NCBI GenBank assembly: GCA_016715795.1
Contig: JADJXP010000002.1
Coordinates: 1,054,001-1,118,000 of the forward strand
Direction of reading: 5' to 3'
DNA length: 64,000 nucleotides
Source of the DNA: Chloracidobacterium sp.
GTDB taxonomy: Bacteria > Acidobacteriota > Blastocatellia > Pyrinomonadales > Pyrinomonadaceae
A program made the translations under genes and the position numbers. Positions 14,570 through 23,229 of this stretch are shown piece after piece (position 1 is the first letter of the stretch; every line of letters starts with the position of its first letter). The notes below the pieces were generated by a model. That model searched no databases. It saw nothing but the letters and a program-made list of their open reading frames with translations, and was not told the origin of the DNA.

Positions 14570-16690
14570 ATGTTCACTTCCTGCTCAATGGTTTGCAAAG
14601 CTGTTAGGTGGTACCTGTTCTTTGCCCTGTTCATCGCTGCGGCGGCGGCCGGAGCATCGGCACAGGCAGTCCGGCTTCGTTCACAGACGGCGCCGCCATG
14701 CAGCAGCAGTCAAGGCGATTCGTTAAGATACGCGGACCTGTTTGGTGAGAATCAGATCGCGGTGCAGGGCAGCTATGGCTGCCGCGGAGCCTTTATCTAC
14801 GACATCTCAGATCCGGAAGCTCCGGTCCTGGCGAACTACTACGATCCGATCCGTCCGGGCACCTCAAGTACCCACGAACAATTCTTGGAGGCCGTCATAC
14901 TAAATGGCATCGGTTATTTCGGCAGCGGGAACGGCGGCGGCGTGTATATCGTCGATCTTGCGAATCCATACCAGCCGGCCCTGATGGGAAGGGTCACCTC
15001 GGCGAGCGGCGGCGGCCACAACTCGATCCACGAGATGGTCATCTTCATGCAGGACGGCAAGACGTATCTGCTTGAGAATTTTAACGGCACGTCGAACAAG
15101 ATAATGAAGTTCATCGACGTCTCCGATCCGGGGGCTCCGATCTTCATCCGGGACCTCAACCCGTCGGAACCGCAATGGGTGCACGCGATGGTGATCAAGG
15201 GCGACCGGCTCTACACATCCGGCTGGGGTAACACCTCATCACGGGGCCGCACGGAGATCTATCAGATCGCCAATATCGCCTCTCAGCCGGCCACGCTTTT
15301 GGGATTCATTGACGACCAGACTGGGATCACTGCGGGCAACAGTATGCACTCGTCGTGGCCGAGCGAGGATCAGCATTACCTCTACAGCGCGCGTGAGATC
15401 GGGAATAGCAATGCGACGAGCCCGGGTGATATTCGTGTTTACGACATACAGAATCCGGCGCAACCGCTTTTGATCCGCAAGATCTCAATGGTCGATATCG
15501 GTATTAATGCAGTGACGCCGCATAATCCGGTGGTCAAGGGCGACAAACTCTACGTCTCGTGGTATCACGCCGGCCTTCAGGTGTTCGATCTGTCAGACGA
15601 CCCTACCAACCCGCAGCGGGTCGGTCAATACGATACCTATCAACCGGCGTTCTCGAAAGAAGATCAGAAAGAGATCGATGCTTTTGAACCTTGGGACATG
15701 GTCTGCGGCCGCAGCCTGAGCACGGATCTGGGCGTGACCGGATATCAAGGGGCGTGGGCGGTCTATCCGTTCCTCGGCGAGGATCGCGTCCTGGTTGGTG
15801 ACCTGGCGAAAGGCCTGTTCATCGTTGACGCAAGTCATTTGACGACGCAATCCCGAAATCAGGTGTCTGATTACGATGGGGACGGGCGGACAGACATCTC
15901 CGTCTGGACGCCGTCCAGCGGCGATTGGCTTATCGAATTGAGCAGCAGCCAGACCGCTATCGACCCCCATTTTGGCTTGCCGGGCGATATCATTACGCCC
16001 GGAGATTATGACGGTGATCAGGTTGTCGATCTCGCCGTTTTCCGTCCATCAGCCGGGATGTGGTATGCCGAGCGGAGTTCATTGGGATTTATTGGATTTC
16101 AGTTTGGAAGCAATGGCGACGTTCCGGTAGCCGCCGATTATGACGCCGACGGAAAAACGGATTTCGCCATTTGGCGTCCGTCCACGGGCATTTGGTACGT
16201 GGTGCAGAGCACGCTTGGATTCCGGGCCGCTCAGTGGGGATCGAGCTCTGACAAGCCGATGATCGGCGATTACGATAATGATGGTAAAGCGGATATGACC
16301 GTTTGGCGTCCGGCCAATGGATTCTGGTACACGCTCCAGAGTTCGTCGACGATCCCGGCGGTCAGGGCCTTTGGTACAGCAGGCGACAAACCGCTCATGG
16401 CCGACTTCGACGGCAATGGTGTTTCGGACCTGGCGGTCTATCGGCCTTCGACGGGTTACTGGTACATCATGGACCCTGTCACGAGTGCGTTCAAGAGCTA
16501 CGCATTCGGCCTGACTGAGGACATAGCCGTCCCAGCCGATTACGATGGCGACGGTAAGAGCGATGTGGCGGTCTTTCGTCCGTCGTCAAACACATGGTTT
16601 CGTATAAACAGTACGAACGGCGGATTCGCTATTCAGGCGTTTGGTGCGACAGGCGATAAGCCTGCACCGTCATCGGTCCAGCCAAATTAG
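14570..16690 (+). CDS. Secreted LVIVD-repeat protein with C-terminal FG-GAP/VCBS repeats
   Basis: This is a large exported surface or secreted protein (706 aa). The signal peptide covers residues about 1-32 (WYLFFALFIAAAAAGASAQ). Residues about 50-430 contain LVIVD-type beta-propeller units (FIYDISDPEAPVLANYYD, GGVYIVDLANPYQPALMG, KFIDVSDPGAPIFIRDL), as in choice-of-anchor B proteins. From about 430 to the end are six FG-GAP-like units of roughly 47 residues, each with a calcium-type loop such as DYDGDGRTDISVW. It probably binds ligands or calcium outside the cell. ATG 14570 is chosen for its GGAGG site and signal peptide. Confidence 0.82.
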   Translation: MFTSCSMVCKAVRWYLFFALFIAAAAAGASAQAVRLRSQTAPPCSSSQGDSLRYADLFGENQIAVQGSYGCRGAFIYDISDPEAPVLANYYDPIRPGTSSTHEQFLEAVILNGIGYFGSGNGGGVYIVDLANPYQPALMGRVTSASGGGHNSIHEMVIFMQDGKTYLLENFNGTSNKIMKFIDVSDPGAPIFIRDLNPSEPQWVHAMVIKGDRLYTSGWGNTSSRGRTEIYQIANIASQPATLLGFIDDQTGITAGNSMHSSWPSEDQHYLYSAREIGNSNATSPGDIRVYDIQNPAQPLLIRKISMVDIGINAVTPHNPVVKGDKLYVSWYHAGLQVFDLSDDPTNPQRVGQYDTYQPAFSKEDQKEIDAFEPWDMVCGRSLSTDLGVTGYQGAWAVYPFLGEDRVLVGDLAKGLFIVDASHLTTQSRNQVSDYDGDGRTDISVWTPSSGDWLIELSSSQTAIDPHFGLPGDIITPGDYDGDQVVDLAVFRPSAGMWYAERSSLGFIGFQFGSNGDVPVAADYDADGKTDFAIWRPSTGIWYVVQSTLGFRAAQWGSSSDKPMIGDYDNDGKADMTVWRPANGFWYTLQSSSTIPAVRAFGTAGDKPLMADFDGNGVSDLAVYRPSTGYWYIMDPVTSAFKSYAFGLTEDIAVPADYDGDGKSDVAVFRPSSNTWFRINSTNGGFAIQAFGATGDKPAPSSVQPN

Positions 16691-16711
16691 GAACGCCGCC
16701 GTTCCAGACAA

Positions 16712-16747
16712 AGCCCAAAGTCAACTGCTTGACTTTGGGCTTTTTGT
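16712..16747 (+). terminator. Rho-independent terminator
   Basis: AGCCCAAAGTCAA (16712-16724) pairs perfectly with TTGACTTTGGGCT (16729-16741) across a 4-nt loop, followed by a T run. It ends the LVIVD/FG-GAP gene and leaves 15 nt before the next start. Confidence 0.9.
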
Positions 16748-16762
16748 TTCTATGATTGCAGT

Positions 16763-18364
16763 ATGAAACTCAACCTGACGATCGGCGGCGGCACGCTTGC
16801 GGGACGAACATTCGATCTTGAGACCGGCTTTCTCACTGTTGGCCGCAGTGATACATGCAGCGTTCGCCTCGACCCGCTGACCGAACGCATTGCATCTAAG
16901 CAGCACTGCTTTATCGAGGCCCGCGCGGACGGATTCTACCTCACCGACAATCAAAGTACTAACGGGACATTCGTCAACGGAGAACGTGTCGATTCGGTCC
17001 GGCTAAACTCCGGTGACCAGATACAGTTTGGCGCGAACGGGGTGACGGCCGCCGTCCGGATCGATACCGCCGGCGGACAGATGGATAGGGACGAGTTTCG
17101 CTCGGCCCAGCTTGAACAGTTCACGGTCGTTGCCGCCCGCGAGCCGCAGGGACTGCAGGCGTCGCTCGCCAACTTCGGCCTCAGCAGCATGCCCGCGGTC
17201 AAGCCTGAAACGCGCAGCACCGGTCGCTATATCGGAATCGCGATCACGATCTTTGCAGCGATCTTTCTTTCGCTCGTGGTCGTGCTGCTAATGCTTGGCA
17301 GCGTAGGATTTATCCCCGCTGTTCTGGCGGCGGTGATGGCCTTTCTGCCGGCGTTCCTGTATCTGGTCCCGCTCGTCTGGCTCGACCGTTATGATCCGGA
17401 ACCACTCTGGCTGCTGGCGACGGCATTCGCTTGGGGAGCTCTGGTGGCAGTCGTGGTGTCATTCATCGTGAATACCGTGATCGGTGCGACGGCCGCAAAC
17501 GTGGCCCTGGCGCAGGGATACTCAAGAGATGATGCCGGCTTCATCTCTAGTTTTGTAGGCGCCGTCATTTCGGCGCCGATCTTTGAAGAAGGTTCTAAAG
17601 GACTCGGCCTTGTGATCCTGTTGATCTTCTTCCGGCGTTATCTTGACGATGTGCTGGACGGGATCGTCTTTGCAGGTGTGATAGCCCTCGGTTTTGCCAC
17701 GGTAGAGAATGTCCTTTATTACGGGCGAGCGATCGGCGAAGCAATCGATCAGGTCCTTGTTCAGGGTGCCGAGGTTCGTGAAGGCGTCAAGATCGTCATC
17801 TTCCTGTTCGTTTTGAGAGGGATATTGTCACCCTTTGCCCACGTAACGTTTACTTCTATGACCGGCATCGGCGTCGGCATTGCTCGTGAATCGCACAATA
17901 TGGCCGTTCGATTGATACTGCCCGTTGTTGGCTACGCGGTAGCAGTTATCCTGCATATGATCTGGAATGCGATGGCAGTATTGGGCGGCCTCGGCGGCTT
18001 TGCGGTCGGGTATATCATTCTCGAGGTGCCCTTTTTCCTGGTCTTCGTGGGTTTTTCGCTCTACATCATGCGGCGGCAGAACAAGATACTGACCGAGATG
18101 CTGGCGCTCGATATAGCTCGCGGGTTGATACCACAGGAACACGCGACGATCGCTACATCGGCGTTCAAGAGTCCGAGATGGGTGCTTGGCGGGCTGTTCA
18201 ATGGCAAGTTCAAGCCTCGTGCACGATACGTTCGGGCAATTGGCAAACTCGGCTTGAGCTATTGGCACATCCAGCGGGCGACCGCCGCGCAGGGCGAGAC
18301 TGGGAGCTTTCAGCAAAATCCGATCCTGCGCGACGAGGTCCTTGCTTGGCGAGACAAGGTTTGA
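16763..18364 (+). CDS. FHA domain fused to a PrsW-type intramembrane protease
   Basis: The 533-aa protein joins an N-terminal FHA phosphothreonine-reading domain (residues 1-100: GRSDTCSVRL, SKQHC, STNGTFVNG) to a multi-pass membrane domain at about 155-435 with the PrsW signature: EEGSKG, FATVENVLYYG, FAHVTFTSMTGIGVG and HMIWNAMAV, which supply the Glu and His residues of this putative metalloprotease family. Bacillus PrsW starts the cleavage of an anti-sigma factor. A cytoplasmic C-terminal tail of about 95 residues follows. The arrangement suggests protease action gated by a Ser/Thr kinase, and kinase genes lie just downstream. That link is inference. Confidence 0.82.
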   Translation: MKLNLTIGGGTLAGRTFDLETGFLTVGRSDTCSVRLDPLTERIASKQHCFIEARADGFYLTDNQSTNGTFVNGERVDSVRLNSGDQIQFGANGVTAAVRIDTAGGQMDRDEFRSAQLEQFTVVAAREPQGLQASLANFGLSSMPAVKPETRSTGRYIGIAITIFAAIFLSLVVVLLMLGSVGFIPAVLAAVMAFLPAFLYLVPLVWLDRYDPEPLWLLATAFAWGALVAVVVSFIVNTVIGATAANVALAQGYSRDDAGFISSFVGAVISAPIFEEGSKGLGLVILLIFFRRYLDDVLDGIVFAGVIALGFATVENVLYYGRAIGEAIDQVLVQGAEVREGVKIVIFLFVLRGILSPFAHVTFTSMTGIGVGIARESHNMAVRLILPVVGYAVAVILHMIWNAMAVLGGLGGFAVGYIILEVPFFLVFVGFSLYIMRRQNKILTEMLALDIARGLIPQEHATIATSAFKSPRWVLGGLFNGKFKPRARYVRAIGKLGLSYWHIQRATAAQGETGSFQQNPILRDEVLAWRDKV

Positions 18365-18382
18365 GTTGGCTGGTAAACGACA

Positions 18383-18414
18383 AAAGCCGCTCGACAAGCG
18401 GCTTTGCCTTTTGT
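18383..18414. terminator. Hairpin terminator after the FHA-PrsW gene
   Basis: AAAGCCGCT (18383-18391) pairs with AGCGGCTTT (18397-18405) around a 5-nt loop, followed by a T-rich stretch. It lies between the convergent protease gene and tRNA-Lys and could serve both. Confidence 0.7.
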
Positions 18415-18420
18415 TTGATC

Positions 18421-18496
18421 TGGTAGGCCGGACAGGGATCGAACCTGTGACCCGCGGATTAAGAGTCCGCTGCTCTACCAACTGAGCTACCGACCC
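18421..18496 (-). tRNA. tRNA-Lys(CUU)
   Basis: On the minus strand the sequence folds into a full cloverleaf. The acceptor GGGTCGG pairs with CCGGCCT, the anticodon stem GCGGA/TCCGC encloses loop CTCTTAA with anticodon CTT, the T arm contains GGTTCGATCC, and an encoded CCA ends the gene. It decodes AAG. The region 18365-18628 holds otherwise only the terminator hairpin and the kinase leader. Confidence 0.97.
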
Positions 18497-18628
18497 AGAA
18501 GCAAAAAGAGAGTATAGCAAAGGCATTTTTGTTCGCCAAGAGCCGCAAGTTTCACTCTCGCCGGCGTTCTTGCAGGCAGCGGCATTGCATTGTTGCGCCT
18601 TTCTGGCTGACAATATCGTTTTGATCCA

Positions 18629-20263
18629 ATGAAGGAGTGTCCCAAATGCGAATTGGTCTATCCGGACGAGACAGCAACATGTCTCGTTGACGAGACCGAG
18701 ACGCGCCACGCGATGCCGGGGCCGACGCTGCTCGACGGCCGGTATCAACTCGAACGCCGGCTTGGCCGCGGCGCGATGGGCTACGTCTTTCTTGCAAAGG
18801 ACAATAAATTTGCGACCAAAAGGCTTGCGGTCAAGACGGTTCGCCAGGATATCCTGTCGAGCGAAGACCTGCAGGAAGGCGAGGCGATCGCTCGATTTGA
18901 GCGAGAAGCCCAGGCCGCGGCCTCGATCCAGCATCCAAACACGGTGAGCGTGACGGATTTTGGCGAGACGCCGGAAGGGGTCTTCTATCTCGTCATGGAA
19001 TACGTCGAGGGCGAGACACTGCACAAGCTGCTCCGTCGCGAAGGCACCTTGCCGGTAAAGCGTGCTGTGAACCTGCTGCGTCAGATCGCCGACGGCGTGG
19101 AGGCGGCCCACGAATTAGGCATTCTGCACCGTGACCTCAAGCCGGCAAACATCTTCATCATGAAGGGCAAAGGCGACGGCTTTGTAAAGGTCGGCGATTT
19201 TGGCTTGGCGAAGATCGTCAATCAGACCGTCACCGATATCAGTTCACAGGCTACGCCGTCCTCGCGCGGGATCATCGGCACGCCGGAATTTATGTCGCCC
19301 GAGCAGATGCAGCCCGAGATGGGCGTCGATAAGCGGGCTGACCTGTATGCCCTCGGCACGATCGCCTATCTGATGCTCGGCGGCAAGACGCCGTTCACGG
19401 GCGACCTGATGCAGCTCGTGATGCAAAAGATAATGCATCGGCCGCCGCCGCTGTCGTCGATACGAACGGATATCCCGGCCGATGTTGACCGCGTGATAAT
19501 GCGTTCGCTCGAGATCGCCCCGTCAGACAGGCCGGCGTCGGTCAGCGATTGGATCACGGAGCTCGAAGAGGCTGCTGAGGACGTAACCGAGGCGAAACGC
19601 GGCGGAATGTCGCGGCTTGTCGTGCTCGCACCGGCCAATGCCGAGGTCTATGTCAATGACGAGCGGAAAGCGAGCGTCGGCAGCTCAGGCCGCGTCGTGC
19701 TGACGGACATACCGGCCGGCCAGCATATCCTTCGCGTTTCAAAAGCGGGCGAACGCGACGATGAGCGTGTTATCGAGATACGCGAGGGAGCCCAGGAACA
19801 GGTCATCCAGGCACAGCTAAAAACGCCGCAGGGCAGCCAGCCCTCATCATCGCAGGGTGCCGGATCGAGCGGTGCTCCTGCGTCCAGCGTCATGCCCGGC
19901 ATCGTCGCGTGCAGCAACTGCGGTTCGCGCTTCGCTGAGGGCGTCCGATTCTGCGGTCGCTGCGGCGGCGGGCGATTTGTCATGGTCAGTCCGGGCGAGG
20001 CCGCTGCCTCCGGTTTTCCATGCCCGCGCTGCCAGGCTCCGCTTCCTGCGAATTCGCGCTTCTGCGGCCGCTGTGGTATGACCATTACTCCCGGCGGCAT
20101 TCACGCCAGTCAGTCGCCGTCATTCAGCCCGCAATCCACGGCCCAATCGCCGCAGTACTTCACGGCCCCTGCGCAGCAGGTCTCACGCGTCTGCCGCCGC
20201 TGCAACACGGCATATCCGCCGCATATCCGTTTTTGCGGTAAATGCGGGTTGACTTTGCATTAA
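18629..20263 (+). CDS. Ser/Thr protein kinase with PEGA domain and three C-terminal zinc ribbons
   Basis: The 544-aa Hanks-type kinase begins with a short zinc-ribbon-like segment (CPKCELVYPDETATCLVDE). The kinase domain spans about residues 33-300, with LGRGAMGYVF, the catalytic ILHRDLKPANIF, VGDFGLAKI and GTPEFMSPEQM all intact. A PEGA domain follows (about 325-390), then three double-CxxC ribbons: CSNCG...FCGRCG, CPRCQ...FCGRCG and CRRCN...FCGKCG. No membrane segment is apparent, so it is probably cytoplasmic. The following genes share the N-terminal ribbon motif, suggesting a paralogous signalling set. Confidence 0.9.
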   Translation: MKECPKCELVYPDETATCLVDETETRHAMPGPTLLDGRYQLERRLGRGAMGYVFLAKDNKFATKRLAVKTVRQDILSSEDLQEGEAIARFEREAQAAASIQHPNTVSVTDFGETPEGVFYLVMEYVEGETLHKLLRREGTLPVKRAVNLLRQIADGVEAAHELGILHRDLKPANIFIMKGKGDGFVKVGDFGLAKIVNQTVTDISSQATPSSRGIIGTPEFMSPEQMQPEMGVDKRADLYALGTIAYLMLGGKTPFTGDLMQLVMQKIMHRPPPLSSIRTDIPADVDRVIMRSLEIAPSDRPASVSDWITELEEAAEDVTEAKRGGMSRLVVLAPANAEVYVNDERKASVGSSGRVVLTDIPAGQHILRVSKAGERDDERVIEIREGAQEQVIQAQLKTPQGSQPSSSQGAGSSGAPASSVMPGIVACSNCGSRFAEGVRFCGRCGGGRFVMVSPGEAAASGFPCPRCQAPLPANSRFCGRCGMTITPGGIHASQSPSFSPQSTAQSPQYFTAPAQQVSRVCRRCNTAYPPHIRFCGKCGLTLH

Positions 20264-20337
20264 AGTCGCCTTTTCCACTCGGTTATGGTTATAATGATTT
20301 CGTTCCGATAAAACCGACCTAAACGGGGACCTGAGCG

Positions 20338-21285
20338 ATGAAAATTTGCCCGCGATGCCAGAAGACCTACGGCGACGACAGTCTTAATTTTTGCCTTGAG
20401 GACGGCTCGACTCTGACGCAGATGGCCGGCGTTGCGCCGCCGCCGACGGTGCAGATGCAGCAGCCATTCTCGACGCAGCAGTCACCGGGCCAGACAGTCG
20501 GGCAGGCGGGATGGAATGTGGGCACCCAGCAGCCATATTCGATGCAGCCGCCGAAGAAGTCCTCGAAGGCGTGGGTTTGGGTTCTGTTGATTCTCGGCGT
20601 TCTTGTCTTGTTGTGCGGCGGTGGTTTTGCCGGCCTCGTCTATATCGGCAGCCAGGATGATGGGAAGCCGGGCAATAACACGGCAACAAACAGCAATTCA
20701 TCGGGCTTTAGCAACAAGAACTCCAATAGCTCAACGTCCTCGGGGCGGACCTCGATAACGAAGCTCGATCTTGCGAGATGGGAGCCCGCGGACAAAAGCT
20801 ACGGCGATACAGATTATGCGGACGGCGAATTTACGATGTCTTCAAAGATGAAGGGCTACTACTATGTACTTGCGGGGACCGACGACCAAAGATCGGTAAA
20901 TGCTGATTCAATGGTGACGGTTCGGAACATCGATAATGCAGGGACCAACCTTGGGTTTGGCCTTGTCTTTCACAGCAAGACGACGCCATTGCAGCAAGGC
21001 TATGCACTGCTGATCGATTCTACAAAGAAGCGCTACCGTGTGGTGCATCATGAGCCGAAGAAGGAGACGCCGGTCATCAACTGGACCAAATCCGATGCGA
21101 TCCTTGACGGCACGTCAGAAAATACGCTTGAGGTCCGCGACCAGACTGACACCGTCGACATTTACATCAACGGCAAAAAGGTCAATTCGATCAAGAACCA
21201 ATACGGCTATTCGAGCGGCGTCGTCGGCCTATACGCCGGTGACGGCATCAAGATCGGCTTTAAGAACCTGGAGATCCGGAAGTAA
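20338..21285 (+). CDS. Zinc-ribbon membrane protein with C-terminal beta-sandwich domain
   Basis: The 315-aa protein starts with CPRCQKTYGDDSLNFCLEDG, a four-Cys-like ribbon typical of this gene group. A Gln/Pro-rich cytoplasmic linker and one membrane segment (WVWVLLILGVLVLLCGGGFA, about residues 80-103) follow. The outer part has an Asn/Ser-rich stretch and a domain of about 160 residues resembling the concanavalin-like DUF1080/3-keto-disaccharide hydrolase fold (GFGLVFHSK, VDIYINGKKVNSI, GLYAGDGIKIGFKNLEI). The domain may bind sugar or wall polymers. The FHA and kinase neighbours suggest it passes an outside signal inward; this is inference. Confidence 0.6.
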   Translation: MKICPRCQKTYGDDSLNFCLEDGSTLTQMAGVAPPPTVQMQQPFSTQQSPGQTVGQAGWNVGTQQPYSMQPPKKSSKAWVWVLLILGVLVLLCGGGFAGLVYIGSQDDGKPGNNTATNSNSSGFSNKNSNSSTSSGRTSITKLDLARWEPADKSYGDTDYADGEFTMSSKMKGYYYVLAGTDDQRSVNADSMVTVRNIDNAGTNLGFGLVFHSKTTPLQQGYALLIDSTKKRYRVVHHEPKKETPVINWTKSDAILDGTSENTLEVRDQTDTVDIYINGKKVNSIKNQYGYSSGVVGLYAGDGIKIGFKNLEIRK

Positions 21286-21299
21286 TTGAGAATTGATGA

Positions 21300-21366
21300 T
21301 CGAGAATGGAAAATGGCAGTGGACAGACTCTAATTCTCAATTCTCAATTCTAAATTCTCAATTCGT
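21300..21366. repeat. AATTCTC-type tandem word repeat
   Basis: The spacer ends with AATTCTC repeated four times with small changes (about 21331-21364) and begins with related GAGAATTGA and GAGAATGGA words in opposite orientation. It occupies the whole leader of the next gene, leaving no clear ribosome site. Confidence 0.6.
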
Positions 21367-21897
21367 ATGAAGCAGTGCCCGCGTTGTAAGCAGACCTATA
21401 GCGACCCGTCTCTCAACTTCTGTCTTGAGGATGGCGAACTGTTGACGGCATTTGCCCAGGAGCCGCCACTCGGCCGGTATGCCGATGAGACGCCGCCGAC
21501 GATCCTTCTTGACCAATCGCGGGTCACAAATCCAACGACCTGGCCGCAGCCGCCGGTCGCCCAGCCTCCCGCTAAGTGGCAGCAGAATGCGGTGCAGCAG
21601 GCGCCCTTTGGTGCCTACGCGATGTCATCGCCCAATCAGACGCTGGCGGTTGTCGCTCTTATCCTCGGCATTTCAAGCCTTACCGTCGGCTGGTGCTGTT
21701 ATATCGGCCTGCTGCTGGCTCCGGCGGCCCTCATCACGGGCGTGCTCGCAAAATCGCGGGCCGACAAGGAGCCGCAGTTGTATGGCGGCCGCGGCATGGC
21801 GATCGGCGGCATTATCATGGGAGCCGTATCGCTGGCGATATACGTCCTGCTTTTTATTATCTACGGGCTCGCTCTCATCGGCGGCAGCATAAGTTAA
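21367..21897 (+). CDS. Zinc-ribbon protein with DUF4190 membrane domain
   Basis: The 176-aa protein opens with CPRCKQTYSDPSLNFCLEDG, almost the same ribbon as the previous gene. A Pro/Gln-rich linker leads to a DUF4190-type membrane domain with two hydrophobic segments (AVVALILGISSLTVGWCCYI, about residues 95-120, and GIIMGAVSLAIYVLLFIIYG, about 148-172) separated by GVLAKSRADKE. DUF4190 has no known activity. It lies between another ribbon protein and an FHA kinase. The function is unknown. Confidence 0.65.
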   Translation: MKQCPRCKQTYSDPSLNFCLEDGELLTAFAQEPPLGRYADETPPTILLDQSRVTNPTTWPQPPVAQPPAKWQQNAVQQAPFGAYAMSSPNQTLAVVALILGISSLTVGWCCYIGLLLAPAALITGVLAKSRADKEPQLYGGRGMAIGGIIMGAVSLAIYVLLFIIYGLALIGGSIS

Positions 21898-21924
21898 ACT
21901 ATTGACGGAGCTTCATCGGCGAAC

Positions 21925-23229
21925 ATGCGAGTTACTCTTCACGTCGTTGCCGGGCCGCAGACGGGCCGCGACTTCAGTTTCGATCAGCACGACACATTTC
22001 TGATCGGCCGGAGCGAGGACGCCCAGTTCTGCCTCCCGCATGACAGATTCTTCTCGCGTCACCATTGCCTGATCGAGATCGCGCCTCCGCAGGCATTTCT
22101 TCGCGATCTGAATTCTACGAACGGCACCTACGTTAACGGTGTCCGCGTTGCCGAGGCGCATCTCAAGAGCGGCGACCGCATCCAGGGCGGAGAGACGGTT
22201 CTCGAGGTGGTGGTGACGACAGGGCTTGAGGATTTTGCCAACACAGCAGAACTTCTTTCGCATCCGTCGGTCGTCAACGTAACATGCCTGAATTGCAGCG
22301 TTCCGGCCGCCGTCGAAGCGACTCATCCTGAGGCCAAGCTGTCGTTCGTCTGCGATGATTGCCGCGAGAAACTCAAGACAAATCCTCAGCCGATACCCAA
22401 GTATCAGATGATCCGCGTGATAGGCCAGGGCGGCATGGGCAGTGTGATGCTCGGCCGCTCTGAGGCGGACGGGCGCGCCGTGGCGATCAAGACGCTGCTG
22501 CCGGAGGTTGCGGTCAGTGAGCAATCGCTCAAGCGGTTCATGCGTGAGATCGAGGTCGCGGCCTCGCTCAAGCATCCAAACATCGTTGAATACGTCGAAC
22601 ACGGCACTCACAACGGCTTGGTCTATCTCGTCACCGAATTCATTCAGGGAATGGATGCCTCTCGACTCGCCCGTCATCGCGGCGGCAAGCTTGATTTTCG
22701 CGAGGCGGTTCAGGTGGTTGAGCAGACGCTGGCCGCGCTTGATTTTGCCCACAACCTCGGTTTTGTTCACCGTGACATCAAGGAACAGAACATCCTCGTT
22801 GCGGGTGACTTTCCCGGCTCTACCGCGAAACTGACCGATTTTGGACTGTCCAAGAGCTTTAAGGAAACGGGTATGTCAGGCGTTACGATGGTCGGCGACG
22901 TCGCCGGCACGATCGCTTACATGCCGCCCGAGCAGATCCGCGACTTCAAGGAGGTAAGGCCTCCGTCCGATATCTATGCTGTCGGGATGACGGCCTACAG
23001 CCTGCTGACAGGTGCACACGCACTCGACATCGCGCCAAAGGCTGGCATCGCCGAGACTGTAAAGGCGATATTCGAGCGGCCCGTGATCCCTATTCGCAGT
23101 CGTATCCCTGACATACCCGACCGCGTCGCTTCAGTGATCGAAACTTCGCTGGCCAAACAGCCCGAAATGCGCTGGCGAACGGCCGGTGCTATGCGTGAAG
23201 CTCTTCTGTCTGCGGCTTCGTCTGGTTGA
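21925..23229 (+). CDS. FHA-domain Ser/Thr protein kinase
   Basis: The 434-aa protein has an FHA domain at residues 1-100 (IGRSEDAQFCL, FFSRHHC, LNSTNGTYVNG), a central CxxC...CxxC ribbon (TCLNC...FVCDDC, about 118-145) and a complete Hanks-type kinase domain at about 155-425 (IGQGGMGSV, FVHRDIKEQNIL, LTDFGLSKSF, GTIAYMPPEQI). FHA and kinase in one chain allow self-recognition after autophosphorylation. The reading frame runs 41 nt into the convergent O-antigen ligase-like gene. A GGAG lies about 16 nt upstream of ATG. Confidence 0.9.
   Translation: MRVTLHVVAGPQTGRDFSFDQHDTFLIGRSEDAQFCLPHDRFFSRHHCLIEIAPPQAFLRDLNSTNGTYVNGVRVAEAHLKSGDRIQGGETVLEVVVTTGLEDFANTAELLSHPSVVNVTCLNCSVPAAVEATHPEAKLSFVCDDCREKLKTNPQPIPKYQMIRVIGQGGMGSVMLGRSEADGRAVAIKTLLPEVAVSEQSLKRFMREIEVAASLKHPNIVEYVEHGTHNGLVYLVTEFIQGMDASRLARHRGGKLDFREAVQVVEQTLAALDFAHNLGFVHRDIKEQNILVAGDFPGSTAKLTDFGLSKSFKETGMSGVTMVGDVAGTIAYMPPEQIRDFKEVRPPSDIYAVGMTAYSLLTGAHALDIAPKAGIAETVKAIFERPVIPIRSRIPDIPDRVASVIETSLAKQPEMRWRTAGAMREALLSAASSG

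Noticed and set aside
18421..18496. tRNA-Lys as an integration site for a genomic island
   Set aside because: No integrase gene and no duplicated tRNA 3' end were seen on either side.
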